In this document: positions 54,060 through 64,000 of the stretch, piece after piece | How positions within the stretch are numbered: position 1 is the stretch's first letter | How the letters are laid out: each line of letters starts with the position of its first letter | DNA from: Zygaena filipendulae | Lineage: Eukaryota; Arthropoda; Insecta; Lepidoptera; Zygaenidae | Assembly: GCA_907165275.2 (NCBI GenBank) | Contig: OU015659.1 | Coordinates: 10,830,501 to 10,894,500 of the forward strand | DNA: 64,000 nucleotides | Direction of reading: 5' to 3' | Notes under the pieces: generated by a model | What the model saw: only the letters and a program-made list of their open reading frames with translations | What the model was told of the DNA's origin: nothing | Databases searched by the model: none | Translations under genes and position numbers: made by a program

Positions 54060-54525
54060 TGATAATAAACCAATATCTAAAGATGTCGATTTAACTTATT
54101 ATTTAGAAGGTAAAGTTGATTAACATTTTGACCGAATTTGAACGAGCGTCGGGACCAAAAGAAAACTAGAAACAAATACATAAGTGACGTTTTACAGTTT
54201 TGTTTTGGATTGTCTTTATGAAATAGCGCGATCGATGAGTCAGTCAGTCTGTCAAGATATTTGTTATCATATTTAAAGATTAGATAGAGACCACGATGGA
54301 GTTGCTTCAACAGTGCCGACTCACGTGGTTAATGTCATTCAATAGGTGAGCAAGCAATAAAACAAGACAATAGACGATTACGACTCAAAGTAGACTTTAC
54401 CGACTTTACCGATATGACGTTGTTGAATATGGCGTCCATGCTTTGATGGTGATGGTTTAATAATATGATATTATTCCAGTGACGTATAGCGTTTCAGTCA
54501 TCGGCCGTCGCATAATATCCAAGGA

Positions 54526-54716
54526 CTAGCTGTGCCCCGCGGTTTCACCCGCGCGAGTTTCGGAATTGCCGTAGGAACTACTTTTTTCTAAACTAAAAGT
54601 ATCCTAAACTACTCCTTATAACATCAGCTATCTGCCAGTGAAAGTCCTGTTAAACTCAGTCCAGTCGTTTCAGAGATTAGCCGGAACAAACAGACAGATA
54701 GAAAAAAAAAAAAAAA
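54526..54716 (-). mobile_element. Repeat with Helitron 3' end and A-rich tail
   Basis: The left end CTAGCTGTGCCCCGCGGTTT is Helitron-like. The body (CATCAGCTATCTGCCAGTGA, CCAGTCGTTTCAGAGATTAG, AACAAACAGACAGATAG) differs from the other subfamilies and runs into A15. It could be a Helitron subfamily or a retroposon fused to one. Confidence 0.6.
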
Positions 54717-55451
54717 TTGATTTTTTAATGTAAGTACCTTATCTATGTACTTTCATATGCATTTACTGAAAAGCTGTTAATTTGTAATTACAAACACTTA
54801 AATTTATTTATACCCATAGATAGATGTGTTTGAAGATATGAAATATGTTGGATGGATTTGAAGTATTAGACTAGTCTACTAGGCTTTTATGATCCTAAGG
54901 TCAACGGGAAATACCCTATATAGGCTTAGATCCCCATGTGTGTGTCAGTCGTCAGAATATTTATTGATCTTTTGATTTTTTTACAGGCCCAAGACTTGAT
55001 TAGATATTTGATATTAATTTCAACTTGATACGTTGAAACGTACGTAACCTCTATACGTTGCTGAGAAAAAGGGTCTTGAGTCTTGATAGACAGACGGACA
55101 ACTGACACGGAAGTGATCCTAAACCAAGATAGAATTTTTCCTTTGAGTTAGGGATAAGGGAACCGTAAAAAAAGTTGTCTATGTCATTAATTGACATTAA
55201 TACGTTCAACAATGTTTTAGTTATTCTTCTGAGGTATATGTACATTAGTCTCGTTTTCCTATTTGTTCGCAATACTTTCCTAAAAGTTGTCTTCTACTTC
55301 ACTGATAAAAAAAAATATGATTAGCATTTTCTTTTAAAAGCTTATGTTCCCCGCTTTTTTCATTCCGCATTCAGCTTTAAAATGATGTTTGAGTTTTGAT
55401 AAAGAATTAAGATAGATAGTTATGTCTATGTCACAAAAAACACCTTTAGCA

Positions 55452-55628
55452 AACCTAAATATATAAAATTCTCGTGTCACAATGTTCGTTCCCATACTCC
55501 TCCGAAACGGCTTGACCGATTCTCATGAAATTTTATATGCATATTCAGTAGGTCTGAGAATCGGCTACTATCTATTTTTCATCCTGGAATTCCCGCGGGA
55601 ACTCCGGAATTAATGCGGGGAACAGCTA
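55452..55628 (+). mobile_element. Helitron (CTCGTGTCACAATGTTCGT subfamily)
   Basis: ATATATAAAATTCTCGTGTC, CCGAAACGGCTTGACCGATT, CTGGAATTCCCGCGGGAACT, then GGGGAACAGCTAA with a lost hairpin arm. Confidence 0.7.
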
Positions 55629-55639
55629 ATCACCGTAAA

Positions 55640-55747
55640 CTTCTGTAAGGGGTACAAAGAAGGACGTAGAGTACCTACCTACTTTTTTCCCGCAACCTCC
55701 GCGGGAACTCCGAAATTACCGCGGATGAAATCGCCGGGGACGGCTAG
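55640..55747 (+). mobile_element. Helitron 3' fragment of the CACGTGTCACGTTG subfamily
   Basis: GGACGTAGAGTACCTACC, TTTTTTCCCGCAACCTCCGC and CCGCGGATGAAATCGCCGGG, ending GACGGCTAG|T. Lies almost end to end with the preceding element. Confidence 0.8.
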
Positions 55748-56058
55748 TAATATCTATAAGTATACCTACGAAAGGATATAGTCTGGAGGTAAATTGCCTA
55801 GCATAGTTTACCTCCAGCCGCGAAGTGGAAATAACTCCGTAGCTATATCGTACGTTGTGTGTGTGTAATTAAAAACAATAATATAAATAAAGATATGTTG
55901 CTAATTAGATAATTGTAAAATAGGTAAATTACCTACGTACATACCTACCTACCAGCTAGGTGATTTGAATAAATTTTAAACCGTATTGAATGCCAATATT
56001 ATGGTGGATATTATTGTTGTTAGGTGCATAATGTGCACGTAAATAAAGTAGGTAGATA

Positions 56059-56161
56059 CTAGCTGTCCCCCGCGGTTTCACCCGCGGTAATTTCGGAATT
56101 CCCGTGGGCATTTCAGGATAAAAGGTCACAAACTCACAATTCACAAACTCAAAAACTTTAG
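56059..56161 (-). mobile_element. Helitron 3' fragment
   Basis: CTAGCTGTCCCCCGCGG and CACCCGCGGTAATTTCGG, then AACTCACAATTCACAAACTC typical of the TAGGGGGTAATC subfamily. The rest is lost. Confidence 0.75.
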
Positions 56162-56261
56162 GTAGAGATATCTAAGCTAAAATGACGCGCCCGAATGTAG
56201 GTTATAGGTAACCTTTCTACGTCCGAAGTTTCTTGGACTTGATTTCTAATCATCATAAAAT

Positions 56262-56393
56262 GCTATCGTTATAAAATTTTGCATACACGTTATCAGGGGT
56301 ACACAAAAGGACATTGTCCTTTTCGTCCATTTTGTACCGGAATTCCCGCGGAACTTCGAAATTAACGCGGATAAAACCGCGGGGAACAGCTAG
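56262..56393 (+). mobile_element. Helitron 3' half
   Basis: TTTTGCATACACGTTATCAG, GGAATTCCCGCGGAACTTCG, CGCGGATAAAACCGCGGGG and AACAGCTAG|T; no 5' terminus. Confidence 0.8.
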
Positions 56394-56399
56394 TAAACA

Positions 56400-57429
56400 A
56401 ATATACGAGATGTAAAGTTAGGTATAATTTATATGATTATGTAGGTAATTATCACGTGTTAAAGTCGTGAGCACTTCACGACGTTAATAATTAGGTTCTT
56501 AAATTGTGAGGGGCAGACATACCTACCTCCGGCTAACTCCAATAAAATTAATAAGCAGAGCTTTGAAGGAGAGGAATGATTTATTGGGTAGTAAGTACCT
56601 ACGCGGTATAATATTAATTTAGATTAGTAAGCTTTGAAATCTAGAATAGGAGTGTGCTAAAAATCAAAATGCAAAATACCTATTGGAAATACAATAATTT
56701 TGAAATTAAAAAAAGGAATGACAAATAGAATACGAAATACAACAGGTTTAAAAAAAAAACATACATAGATACTTACAGCCGAATGCAGAATCTGCTCCTT
56801 TTTGGAAGTGGGTTAAAAACATGTTAAAAATGAATAGAAATGAGGCAGGATATATAATAACAACTGGTATACAGCCGCCTAGTTACACAATAAGCTGTTT
56901 GAATTAAAAAAAATATATAATCGAAATGAATCGAACCTTTACTTTTTTTTTTGTTATGGCATCGCGCGGTTTGTGCATTTTGCCAATTTCAAGACTTACC
57001 TATTATGTTTTATCTGTAGTCAAATTCAAAAGATATTATACAGGATGTTTCGGAACTATATAATCTTATCTTCACGCAAACTATTGAAAATATCCCGCGA
57101 CATTAATTGTAAATTAGGTAATTGATTTTATCGCTTTGACCGCCATTGAAACGAAGTTTAAAATAGAAGAATAGGTATATCATTAATTAATATCATTATT
57201 TTCGTAACTCGACAACGAGTAACAGTACGATAAGGGATATGTATCTTTATAGATACAAATTGACTTATGAAAAAGAATTTTATGTTTTAATGTACAGGTT
57301 TTTTATTACTTAGTAATTATTCAAATTTTATATTTAAACAGGAAATAAATAGGTATACGTACATTTTGCCAATATTAATAAACTATGAGTATAGACAATT
57401 TACATTCGCTTATCTTTATAATGTAGGTA
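56400..57429. other. AT-rich spacer with one repeat scrap
   Basis: CTGCTCCTTTTTGGAAGTGG (56791) belongs to the CCTCCTCCTTTTTGG repeat end. No gene recognised. Confidence 0.35.
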
Positions 57430-57482
57430 CTAGCTGACCCTCGCGGTTTCAACTGCGGTAATTTCGGAGTTCCCGCGGGAAA
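57430..57482 (-). mobile_element. Helitron 3' tip
   Basis: CTAGCTGACCCTCGCGG, GGTAATTTCGGAGTTCCCGC only. Confidence 0.7.
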
Positions 57483-57551
57483 AACGTTGAAAATGCAAAA
57501 ATGTGTTTGTTGTTGTTATGTGTGTTTGTCTTTCTATTTTCTTGCCACTAG

Positions 57552-57715
57552 GGTAACGCGACCCCCTCACCCTAAACTTTGATGCGCTTTATCTCTGTAT
57601 ATTTTAATTTACTTATTTGAAAAACCAAAAAATACGTGCCTATTGTTTTTTTATTTTCTAACTGGCGGACTAATTAGAATTTTGATTTTCGAAAGTAGTC
57701 AACATCCCCATTAAT
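57552..57715 (-). mobile_element. CRE-type MITE, half copy
   Basis: GTAACGCGACCCCCTCACCC, TGCGCTTTATCTCTGTATAT, CTAACTGGCGGACTAATTAG and GTAGTCAACATCCCC match one half of 15816-16138 in reverse. The half with the nearer TGACGTCA site is missing. Confidence 0.7.
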
Positions 57716-58680
57716 CTAACATTTGTCTTTCTTCAGATAATTATATTTATTTAGTAGGTATTTCCGTTGGATCCCATTTTCGGTAGGTTACACCGAAATT
57801 TCTGGCCACTAAAAGTACCGCATTCGAATTATAAAATTCACATTTAAAACCACAGACAAGTCTGCATCTAGTTTTTTTTTATAGTCAAATTCAGAACAAG
57901 AAATTTCAGGGTCATCTAACAACGTGATCTTGTAGTTATCAGCGTTACAAATTAAACACGTTTTGATAGAAATGAAAAAATATTTTATTCGAGTTAATAT
58001 AAAAAAATTATAATACTTTAACAGGTTAATCAATAAGATCCAAGGCTAACTACTGCGTATTAAGTATAGCGTCATTTAAACCTCCAATTGTAAATTAACG
58101 GTCGGGTCGTATGGATTTGGATTCATATCTGTTTCTAAACCGTTTTGTAAACTTAAAAACGTCGGCACTGTCCATAAATCAGAATAATAGATATTATTAT
58201 ACATTTCTCTAACTAAAGAATACGGAATAACTATTTGACTTACTGCAAAGTCTCTATTATATCTACCTTAAAAATATATTATCAATTAATTATCATTCTG
58301 TTGGAAAGGAACTTGTCACATTTAATACCTAACTAAGAATGAGCTAATTTTATGATATTTCAAATTAATTAGTTAATTTTTTTTTATTAGTTACTATAAA
58401 AAATATAATTACCGGAATGATTTACATCATCGACCAAATATACCTACGTAAATACAAAAAACTTTTTTAAGAACGAAAGATCGTTTACAAAACGAAGAAT
58501 AGCTGTTAATGAAAACATAATATTAATAAACTAATTTTCACAGTAAACTCGTCCGAAATAGCGTCACTTATAATTAAGGTCAAGTTCTCACACACTATTA
58601 TATACAAATGCGGGCTCTACAATTATCTATAGAATGAAAATACCTACATATAAAAACCAGTGAGGACAAATATAAATCCA
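57716..58680. other. AT-rich spacer
   Basis: No gene or repeat recognised. Confidence 0.3.
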
Positions 58681-59036
58681 TCTTTACTACTATTATAAAG
58701 AGGTAAAGTTATTGAGTTTGTGTATTGTGAGTTTGTAAGTTTGTAACGTTGTAATCTCTAGATCTACTGAACCGATTTTGAAAATTGTTTCACTTGTAGA
58801 AAGCTACGGTAGTCCTGAGTGACATAGAGTACTTTTTATCCCGAAATTCCCGCGGGAACTGCGAAATTACCGCGGGTATTCCGAGATAAGAGGTACCCAA
58901 TGTCACTCAGGATCATCGTAGCTTCCTATATACCTAAGTGAAAGAATTTTCAAAATCGGTTCAGTATAGATCCAGAGATTACCCCCTATAACGTCACAAA
59001 CTCACAAACTTTTGCTCTTTATAATATTAGTATAGA
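58681..59036. mobile_element. Palindromic Helitron-derived element with two 5' ends and no 3' end
   Basis: The left arm begins A|TCTTTACTACTATTATAAAG. The right arm read in reverse begins A|TCTATACTAATATTATAAAG. Arms of about 170 bp (sharing TCACTT, AAGCTACG, CCTGAGTGACAT and CCGCGGG) meet at GAACTGCGAAATTACC near 58860. Neither side has a CTAG terminus. The arms match the 5' halves of 50884-51093 and 22210-22393. Confidence 0.85.
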
Positions 59037-59099
59037 TAAGAAGGAAAAAGGAGTTGAATGACCTTTAGGGCATGATGCTGCTTCGTTCGTGAATATTTT

Positions 59100-59370
59100 T
59101 TTCGACGTCATTTGTTTTTTATATTTAGACGAGACTGAATAGTTCTTTAATTTCAAGTACTTACCTTAACAGCTGTTGTCACTTGTCCGGTATCAATGCT
59201 TCGAGCGTTGCTTAGTTTAGGACTAGGCGGGGGCTACTATGTAACTTTTATTTCTATCGTTTTTCGGTGGCAATCAGAAACATGGCGTTTTTGCGACTAC
59301 AGTATCCACGTTTTGACACCTACAATATCTAGCAATCAACCAAAATAAAGATTATTATTATTATTAAAAT
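59100..59370 (+). mobile_element. Probable non-LTR retrotransposon 3' UTR
   Basis: GCGTTGCTTAGTTTAGGACT, AGGCGGGGGCTACTATG and a final AAAATAAAGATTATTATTAT resemble jockey-like 3' ends of Lepidoptera. No coding part or duplication seen. Confidence 0.4.
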
Positions 59371-60103
59371 AGACATACTACATAAGTTGAAGCTGTCTTA
59401 ACATGATCAATTAATCACAAAATTGCTATTTTTTTAAGCTTTTAACTTGCAATGTTTGTAAAAGGGTGAAATCTAAAAGAACAAGTAAAAAGATTGTAGT
59501 CGGACTTCTGTTTTATTAACATTTTTGTTTTATGTTCGTTAAGACTGCAGTAATCTGTTTTGTGTTCTAAATAAATAAATAAATAAAATCTTGTAACTCA
59601 TTTTTTCTGATTGAAACTGAAATATGAATGCAACAAAAATTACATAATTGATGGTGTCGCTATGTGGAGGTATTATTAATAGAACTTAGAATATAGCTCG
59701 TGTTTAATAGCACTGTTCGTTAAAGAAAATTTTACTCAGCATCTATATGAATATCAGGAAAAACTATTCACTTTAACTTTGTCTTAACAAATTACAGCGC
59801 GCTAGAGTTGATCTATTCATTGTCTAGAAAGATGACAAAAGTTACCAAGTTATGGCTGTCGTAAAACAATAAATAGGTACTCACCATAATGTCATGGTTT
59901 CGTGATCTCGACTGCATTGAATTATGAAGCGTGACTTGTGAATGAAGACTTGCTTAGGACTTTGTCAAATAACAAAATTAAATGCTTAGCACGTCGCTCC
60001 CTGTTTCATTTTTGTAAGGCTAATTAATGGATGGAGGATCTTTTTCTTATATAAAGTCTGTTAAAGCGCCTTAAGCAGAAGAATAGCAACCATATTACTG
60101 GTT

Positions 60104-60122
60104 ATATATATATATATATATA
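60104..60122. repeat. (TA)n microsatellite at SINE tail
   Basis: About ten TA units directly beyond the tail of the reverse-strand SINE. Confidence 0.8.
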
Positions 60123-60264
60123 TAGGTATATAAAAACACCCAGACTGGAAAGTGGAACCGTGTGTTCACCCAAAGTGCACCCCCACCGGGAATCGAACTC
60201 GGAACCTCTTGATTAGCGGGCAGGCATGGTGATTGGTGACCTACTGCGCGAATCCGGTCGTCAA
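60123..60264 (-). mobile_element. tRNA-derived SINE
   Basis: The minus strand reads GACGACCGGATTCGCGCAGT AGGTC (A-box region), then GAGTTCGATTCCCGGTGGGG (a good B box), followed by a tail with GTGTTCACCC and CCAGTCTGGGTGTTT. Related to 23864-23925. Confidence 0.7.
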
Positions 60265-60839
60265 AATATTTTATTGCATCTGAAGTAGGTCTACCTATAA
60301 AGAAATATAATACCCGGATAGTAAAGATCGTTTGAGCAGTTCCAGCATAGTGCGTTCGCATTTACCAGTAAAGACAAAATAGTAAATAACAATAAATAGT
60401 AAAAATTGATCAAAATAGTTTCTGCCATACGATCGCGAGAAATTGAAGAAAAAAAAGAATTTCAACTTATAGCAGCGGAAATGAGTTTAAAAGTAAAATA
60501 TGTTAGATCAGAATTGAAAAAAGAAACTATGATTAGGTATCGTGGTACCTACCTAATATCTGGTGCCTCATTCAATTTGAACGGTTAGTTTATTGTTAAC
60601 TATCGACAAAGTAACATTTAAAACATTCGAACATCATTATAAATATGTACAACCACAGAACAGAAAATAACAGACAGATGAAACATCAACTTAGTTTATT
60701 ATCAAAACAGGAATCCGAGAAAAATCGCGGAACATACCTACATGGGGGTGATTCGAATACCCCATGACACGAGGGACCTGTTTTTTTTTTCTTTTTGACG
60801 TCAATCTTCCGGCCAGCCTGTATACTAAGTATATTATAT

Positions 60840-60895
60840 TATATAATACCTACATGAATTTCCGTATTCCCGGGGAGTTCCAAATAATCCAAGCC
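60840..60895 (+). mobile_element. Helitron scrap just upstream of trehalase
   Basis: TTTCCGTATTCCCGGGGAGT and TCCAAAT echo the GGAATTCCCGCGGGAACTCC block. Too short to say more. Confidence 0.4.
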
Positions 60896-60973
60896 TCAAA
60901 TTTTTTGCAGGACAATCCAATTTCTATAAACTATGACATATAGGTACTCTATGTTTGTGTTCTCTTCTTTCAG

Positions 60974-62647
60974 ATGAAACTTATATGGCTGGTGTTGGCT
61001 GCGACGTCTGCAGTTCTCGCTGCAGACCCGCCTTCATGTCGCAAACCGATCTACTGCGACAGTGAATTATTGCATTACGTTCAAACAGCACGATTATTTC
61101 CAGACTCAAAAACCTTCGTAGATCGCCAAATGAAAAACAATGAAAAAACAATTCTATCAGCATTCGAAATTCTCCTGAACACAACTAATCACAAACCAAC
61201 TAATGAAGAACTATCTGATTTCGTCAACGAACATTTCGAGGAAGGAAACGAATTAGAAATATGGACCCCGTGCGATTTCACGACGGATCCCGAATTCCTC
61301 AAAGATATCCGTGATGACTCATTGAGGTTATTTGGAAAAGATATCAACAACATTTGGCCTACACTCGGCAGGAAAGTGAGAAAAGAAGTGTTCAGATCTC
61401 CGGATCAGTACAGTTTGATACCAATCACACACGGATTCATCATACCCGGTGGACGATTTAAGGAGATTTATTATTGGGATACCTATTGGATCATTGAAGG
61501 TCTACTTGTCAGTGGTATGAAGGAAACTGCCAAGGGAATGATTGAAAATTTGTTAGAATTGTTAAACGACCTCGGTCACATTCCAAATGGTAGCCGGTGG
61601 TACTACGAGCAGCGCAGCCAACCTCCGCTCTTAACAGCTATGGCAAAACTTTATTACAAATACACCAAAGATGTTCAATTCATAGAAAAATATATCAGTC
61701 TCTTCGAATTGGAACTCGATTATTGGCTGGACACACAAATTGTAACGTTTGAAATTGATGATAAATCATATACGATGCTTAGATACTATGCTCCCAGTAC
61801 CGGACCCCGACCGGAGTCATATTTCGAGGACTTTAAAAACGCTCAAGTTTTTCATTCGAACGACCGCCAGCAAGATTTCTACACTGACATCAAAAGTGCC
61901 GCTGAAAGCGGCTGGGACTTTTCATCGAGATGGTTCATCAGCAATAGCGGTGACAACGATGGTAACTTGACCAATATCCATACAAAACACATTATACCAG
62001 TGGATTTGAACGCCATCTATGCGGGCGCTCTGCAAAACGTAGCGCACTTCCATGGACTATTAGGCAATCCGAAAAGAGCTGCGCACTGGGCGTATCTAGC
62101 CAAGCAGTGGAGGAGTAATATTGAAAAAGTGTTATGGCACGAAAAAGACGGTGTATGGTACGATTATGACATGCAACATGGCAAACATCGCCAATATTTC
62201 TACCCTAGTAACGTAGCGCCTTTATGGATAGGAACGGTTGAAGACAGATTTCTTAGAAAACACACCCCTAAAATTATGAACTATTTAAAAGTCATAGGTG
62301 CTTTAAAATATCCAGGGGGTGTGCCTACTTCTTTTAATTACACAAAGGAGCAATGGGATTTCCCTAACGCTTGGCCACCGCTTGTGAGTGTCGTTGTCAA
62401 TGCTTTAGAAGCGTTAGATACCAAAGAGTCTCAGAATGCAGCGTTGGACGTCGCTCAGACGTGGGTGCGTGCGTGTCACAAGGGTTTCCAGGAAAGTCAT
62501 CAAATGTATGAGAAATACAATGCGGAGACGCCTGGCCAAGTCGGCGGTGAAGGGGAGTACACAGTTCAAAATGGATTTGGTTGGTCGAACGGTGTTGTCT
62601 TAGAATTCTTGGCGAAGTACGGAAACGTCATGACGTTGGTTGATTGA
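60974..62647 (+). CDS. Treh: Secreted (soluble-type) trehalase, GH37
   Basis: The 557-aa enzyme hydrolyses trehalose, the main insect blood sugar, to two glucoses. Residues 1-16 form a signal peptide (MKLIWLVLAATSAVLA). No C-terminal membrane segment follows, so it is Treh-1-like and extracellular. Signature 1 PGGRFKEIYYWDTY is at 158-171; signature 2 QWDFPNAWPPL is at 460-470. The catalytic acid D315 sits in ESGWDFSSRW and the base E528 in VGGEGEYTVQNGFGWSNG. R161, R214 and R279 match the conserved substrate arginines. N-glycosylation sequons are at N69, N205, N331 and N455. Oddity: the usual GGGGEY is GGEGEY. The ATG follows a strong acceptor (TTCTCTTCTTTCAG), so a 5' UTR exon lies upstream. 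An AATAAA is at 62900. Confidence 0.96.
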   Translation: MKLIWLVLAATSAVLAADPPSCRKPIYCDSELLHYVQTARLFPDSKTFVDRQMKNNEKTILSAFEILLNTTNHKPTNEELSDFVNEHFEEGNELEIWTPCDFTTDPEFLKDIRDDSLRLFGKDINNIWPTLGRKVRKEVFRSPDQYSLIPITHGFIIPGGRFKEIYYWDTYWIIEGLLVSGMKETAKGMIENLLELLNDLGHIPNGSRWYYEQRSQPPLLTAMAKLYYKYTKDVQFIEKYISLFELELDYWLDTQIVTFEIDDKSYTMLRYYAPSTGPRPESYFEDFKNAQVFHSNDRQQDFYTDIKSAAESGWDFSSRWFISNSGDNDGNLTNIHTKHIIPVDLNAIYAGALQNVAHFHGLLGNPKRAAHWAYLAKQWRSNIEKVLWHEKDGVWYDYDMQHGKHRQYFYPSNVAPLWIGTVEDRFLRKHTPKIMNYLKVIGALKYPGGVPTSFNYTKEQWDFPNAWPPLVSVVVNALEALDTKESQNAALDVAQTWVRACHKGFQESHQMYEKYNAETPGQVGGEGEYTVQNGFGWSNGVVLEFLAKYGNVMTLVD

Positions 62648-62831
62648 TAGGTTGGTTGAGTTGGTTGGGTGGAAAACAATGACAAGTTTTGCAGACGTGT
62701 TTTGGACAGTTTAATTTTAATTTGTGTTTAAAGATAATGTTGTTCGTGATTTGGCTCATAAGGTATTTAATTGCAATTATAAGCTCTATTTAGCTATTTT
62801 TTTATACTAGTAGTTAGGTAGTTTTTTTTTC

Positions 62832-62860
62832 ATCCCCTAAGGGGTTGAATTTCGTAAAAC
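62832..62860 (+). mobile_element. Scrap of CCCCTAAGGGG Helitron subfamily
   Basis: ATCCCCTAAGGGGTTGAATT matches the core of 52210-52446 in reverse orientation, within the trehalase 3' UTR. Confidence 0.45.
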
Positions 62861-62899
62861 TCTTTCCTAATGCTTACCTATAGATACGTTATAAAATGA

Positions 62900-62905
62900 A
62901 ATAAA
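62900..62905 (+). terminator. AATAAA polyadenylation signal of trehalase
   Basis: First AATAAA after the stop codon, 253 bp downstream. Confidence 0.55.
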
Positions 62906-63017
62906 CTAGAACAATATTTGAAGTTTGTACAAATGTAGATACACCCAGCACAGCGGTTTGGCCTGCGATTGTTAGTTCTGTTATAAATATATGAAATATA
63001 TATATAATTATATTTAA

Positions 63018-63090
63018 CCAACTGTTTTCTGCGGTTTCACCCGCATTAATTAGGGAGTTCCCACGAGAATTCCGTGAAATCCTTTCATAA
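63018..63090 (-). mobile_element. Helitron 3' scrap
   Basis: TGCGGTTTCACCCGCATTAA and GAGTTCCCACGAGAATTCCG; termini lost. Confidence 0.65.
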
Positions 63091-63209
63091 GTGAATTCTA
63101 CTGTCTACTATAAACCTACCTTAGCCTTTCAGCTTCATAGGTCACCTAATTTTGAAGGTTTCGTGTTTGGTCGGTGAGTCAGTGACCTTTCACTTTCATA
63201 TACCTATAA

Positions 63210-63403
63210 CTTGCTGTCCCCCGCGGTTTCACCCGCGAATAATTTCGAAGTTCCCACGGGACTTCCAGGATAAATTATAAATACAAACCTTCCTCATGAA
63301 TCACTCTATCTATTGGTGAAAATCGCATGAAAATCTGTTCAGTAGTTTTTGAGTTTATGGCGAACAGACAGCGGAAGTGACTTCATTTTATACTATGTAG
63401 AGA
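63210..63403 (-). mobile_element. Helitron of the CTACATAGTATAAAA subfamily
   Basis: CTTGCTGTCCCCCGCGG (CTTG for CTAG), CACCCGCGAATAATTTCG, CCTTCCTCATGAATCACTCT, GCGAACAGACAGCGGAAG and TTTTATACTATGTAG at the reverse 5' end. Full-length relative of 26063-26265. Confidence 0.85.
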
Positions 63404-64000
63404 AGATAATAAAGCGTGTATAAGTAAGTTCAGAATACGGAGATCGATGGTTATGAAACATACATACATGTAGGTATGCGGGTATGCCTGGTAATGTACA
63501 ACCTACCACCGACCAGAATTTTTAGGACCTCAAACACATAGCACAAGTGCCATACAACAATGTCATAAGCTGATAGTTTGCCCCTATAGGTGTATTCAAG
63601 AAATGCTGGCGTACTAGAATTATAAATATGTTATGACGTATATAAAGTAGGTATTCAAGCAAATTCTGTTTTTCTGTGCGATTTGCTACGGGCGGGCCGG
63701 GCGGGGCCGTCTCTGAAACGATAACAAATAAGTATTTCATAATTATGCAAACAGCCGTAACTAAATATTAATTTTTTTAACACTTAACGTGTGTTGAATG
63801 GCCTCAAGTCCTATAGAAATTTAACTTTAGGCTATAAGAAACACAATAAGCGTAGCAAAAGTATCTAATATTATATCGTTTTGTCTATGTTTTGTCTGAT
63901 ACTTTATAGGTTATTTAAATTTTGTTTCATTTATTTATTTTATCATAATGTAAGTAGATAAAGTAACTTGTGATATTCCCACACTTTGGGCGTAGGTTAA
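63404..64000. other. Spacer to window end
   Basis: No gene recognised; a brief GC-rich run (GGGCGGGCCGGGCGGGGCCG) occurs near 63690. Confidence 0.3.

Noticed and set aside
60406..60588. 60-codon frame upstream of trehalase as extra N-terminal exon
   Set aside because: Trehalase already has a proper signal peptide from the ATG at 60974; joining would bury it.

Overview
The window is nuclear DNA of an insect, almost certainly a lepidopteran (moth or butterfly). It is AT-rich, the genes are split by GT-AG introns, and non-coding DNA is dominated by short non-autonomous Helitrons. These begin TC after an A, carry a CCGCGG hairpin, and end CTAG before a T; this Lep1-type family is typical of Lepidoptera. 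GTAGGTAC/TACCTACC-rich spacers, tRNA-derived SINEs and several MITE families fit the same group. There are no bacterial or viral genes and no CRISPR.

Five protein genes could be assembled exon by exon with frame-consistent splice junctions. (1) A CDK2AP1/DOC-1 homologue (3466-3816, +), 116 aa with an intron in the 5' UTR. (2) DPH7/WDR85 (8824-12525, +), four exons, 356 aa: the diphthine methylesterase of the diphthamide pathway. (3) A TCF20/RAI1-like extended-PHD chromatin protein (29862-17940, -), eight coding exons, 786 aa, with very GC-rich exons in AT-rich introns. (4) B9D1 (30794-35518, +), three exons, 194 aa: a ciliary transition-zone protein. It is head-to-head with gene 3 across about 930 bp. 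(5) A secreted trehalase (60974-62647, +), 557 aa in one coding exon preceded by a splice acceptor.

Layout: 1-2.1 kb holds broken PIF/Harbinger transposase pieces. 2.1-8.8 kb holds the CDK2AP1-like gene and quiet AT-rich sequence. 8.8-12.6 kb is DPH7, whose first intron carries a chimeric Helitron inside an older repeat. 12.7-17.6 kb is a repeat belt (two TIR elements, a CRE-carrying MITE). 17.6-30 kb is the TCF20-like gene, with minisatellites at its 3' end. 30-35.6 kb is B9D1, with Helitrons on both sides of exon 2. 35.8-60.9 kb is a gene-poor transposon graveyard with tandem, palindromic and nested Helitrons, hAT-like and foldback MITEs, a non-LTR insertion with target-site duplication, and a TATA-containing possible first exon at 41.5 kb. 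61-64 kb holds trehalase and more Helitron debris.

The genes are unrelated housekeeping, chromatin, cilium and sugar-metabolism functions. The most unusual material is the Helitron architecture (two-headed chimeras, a perfectly headed palindrome, back-to-back copies) and the minisatellites at the TCF20-like gene, one of which contains the stop codon. All homology calls were made by eye from remembered family motifs; no search was run.
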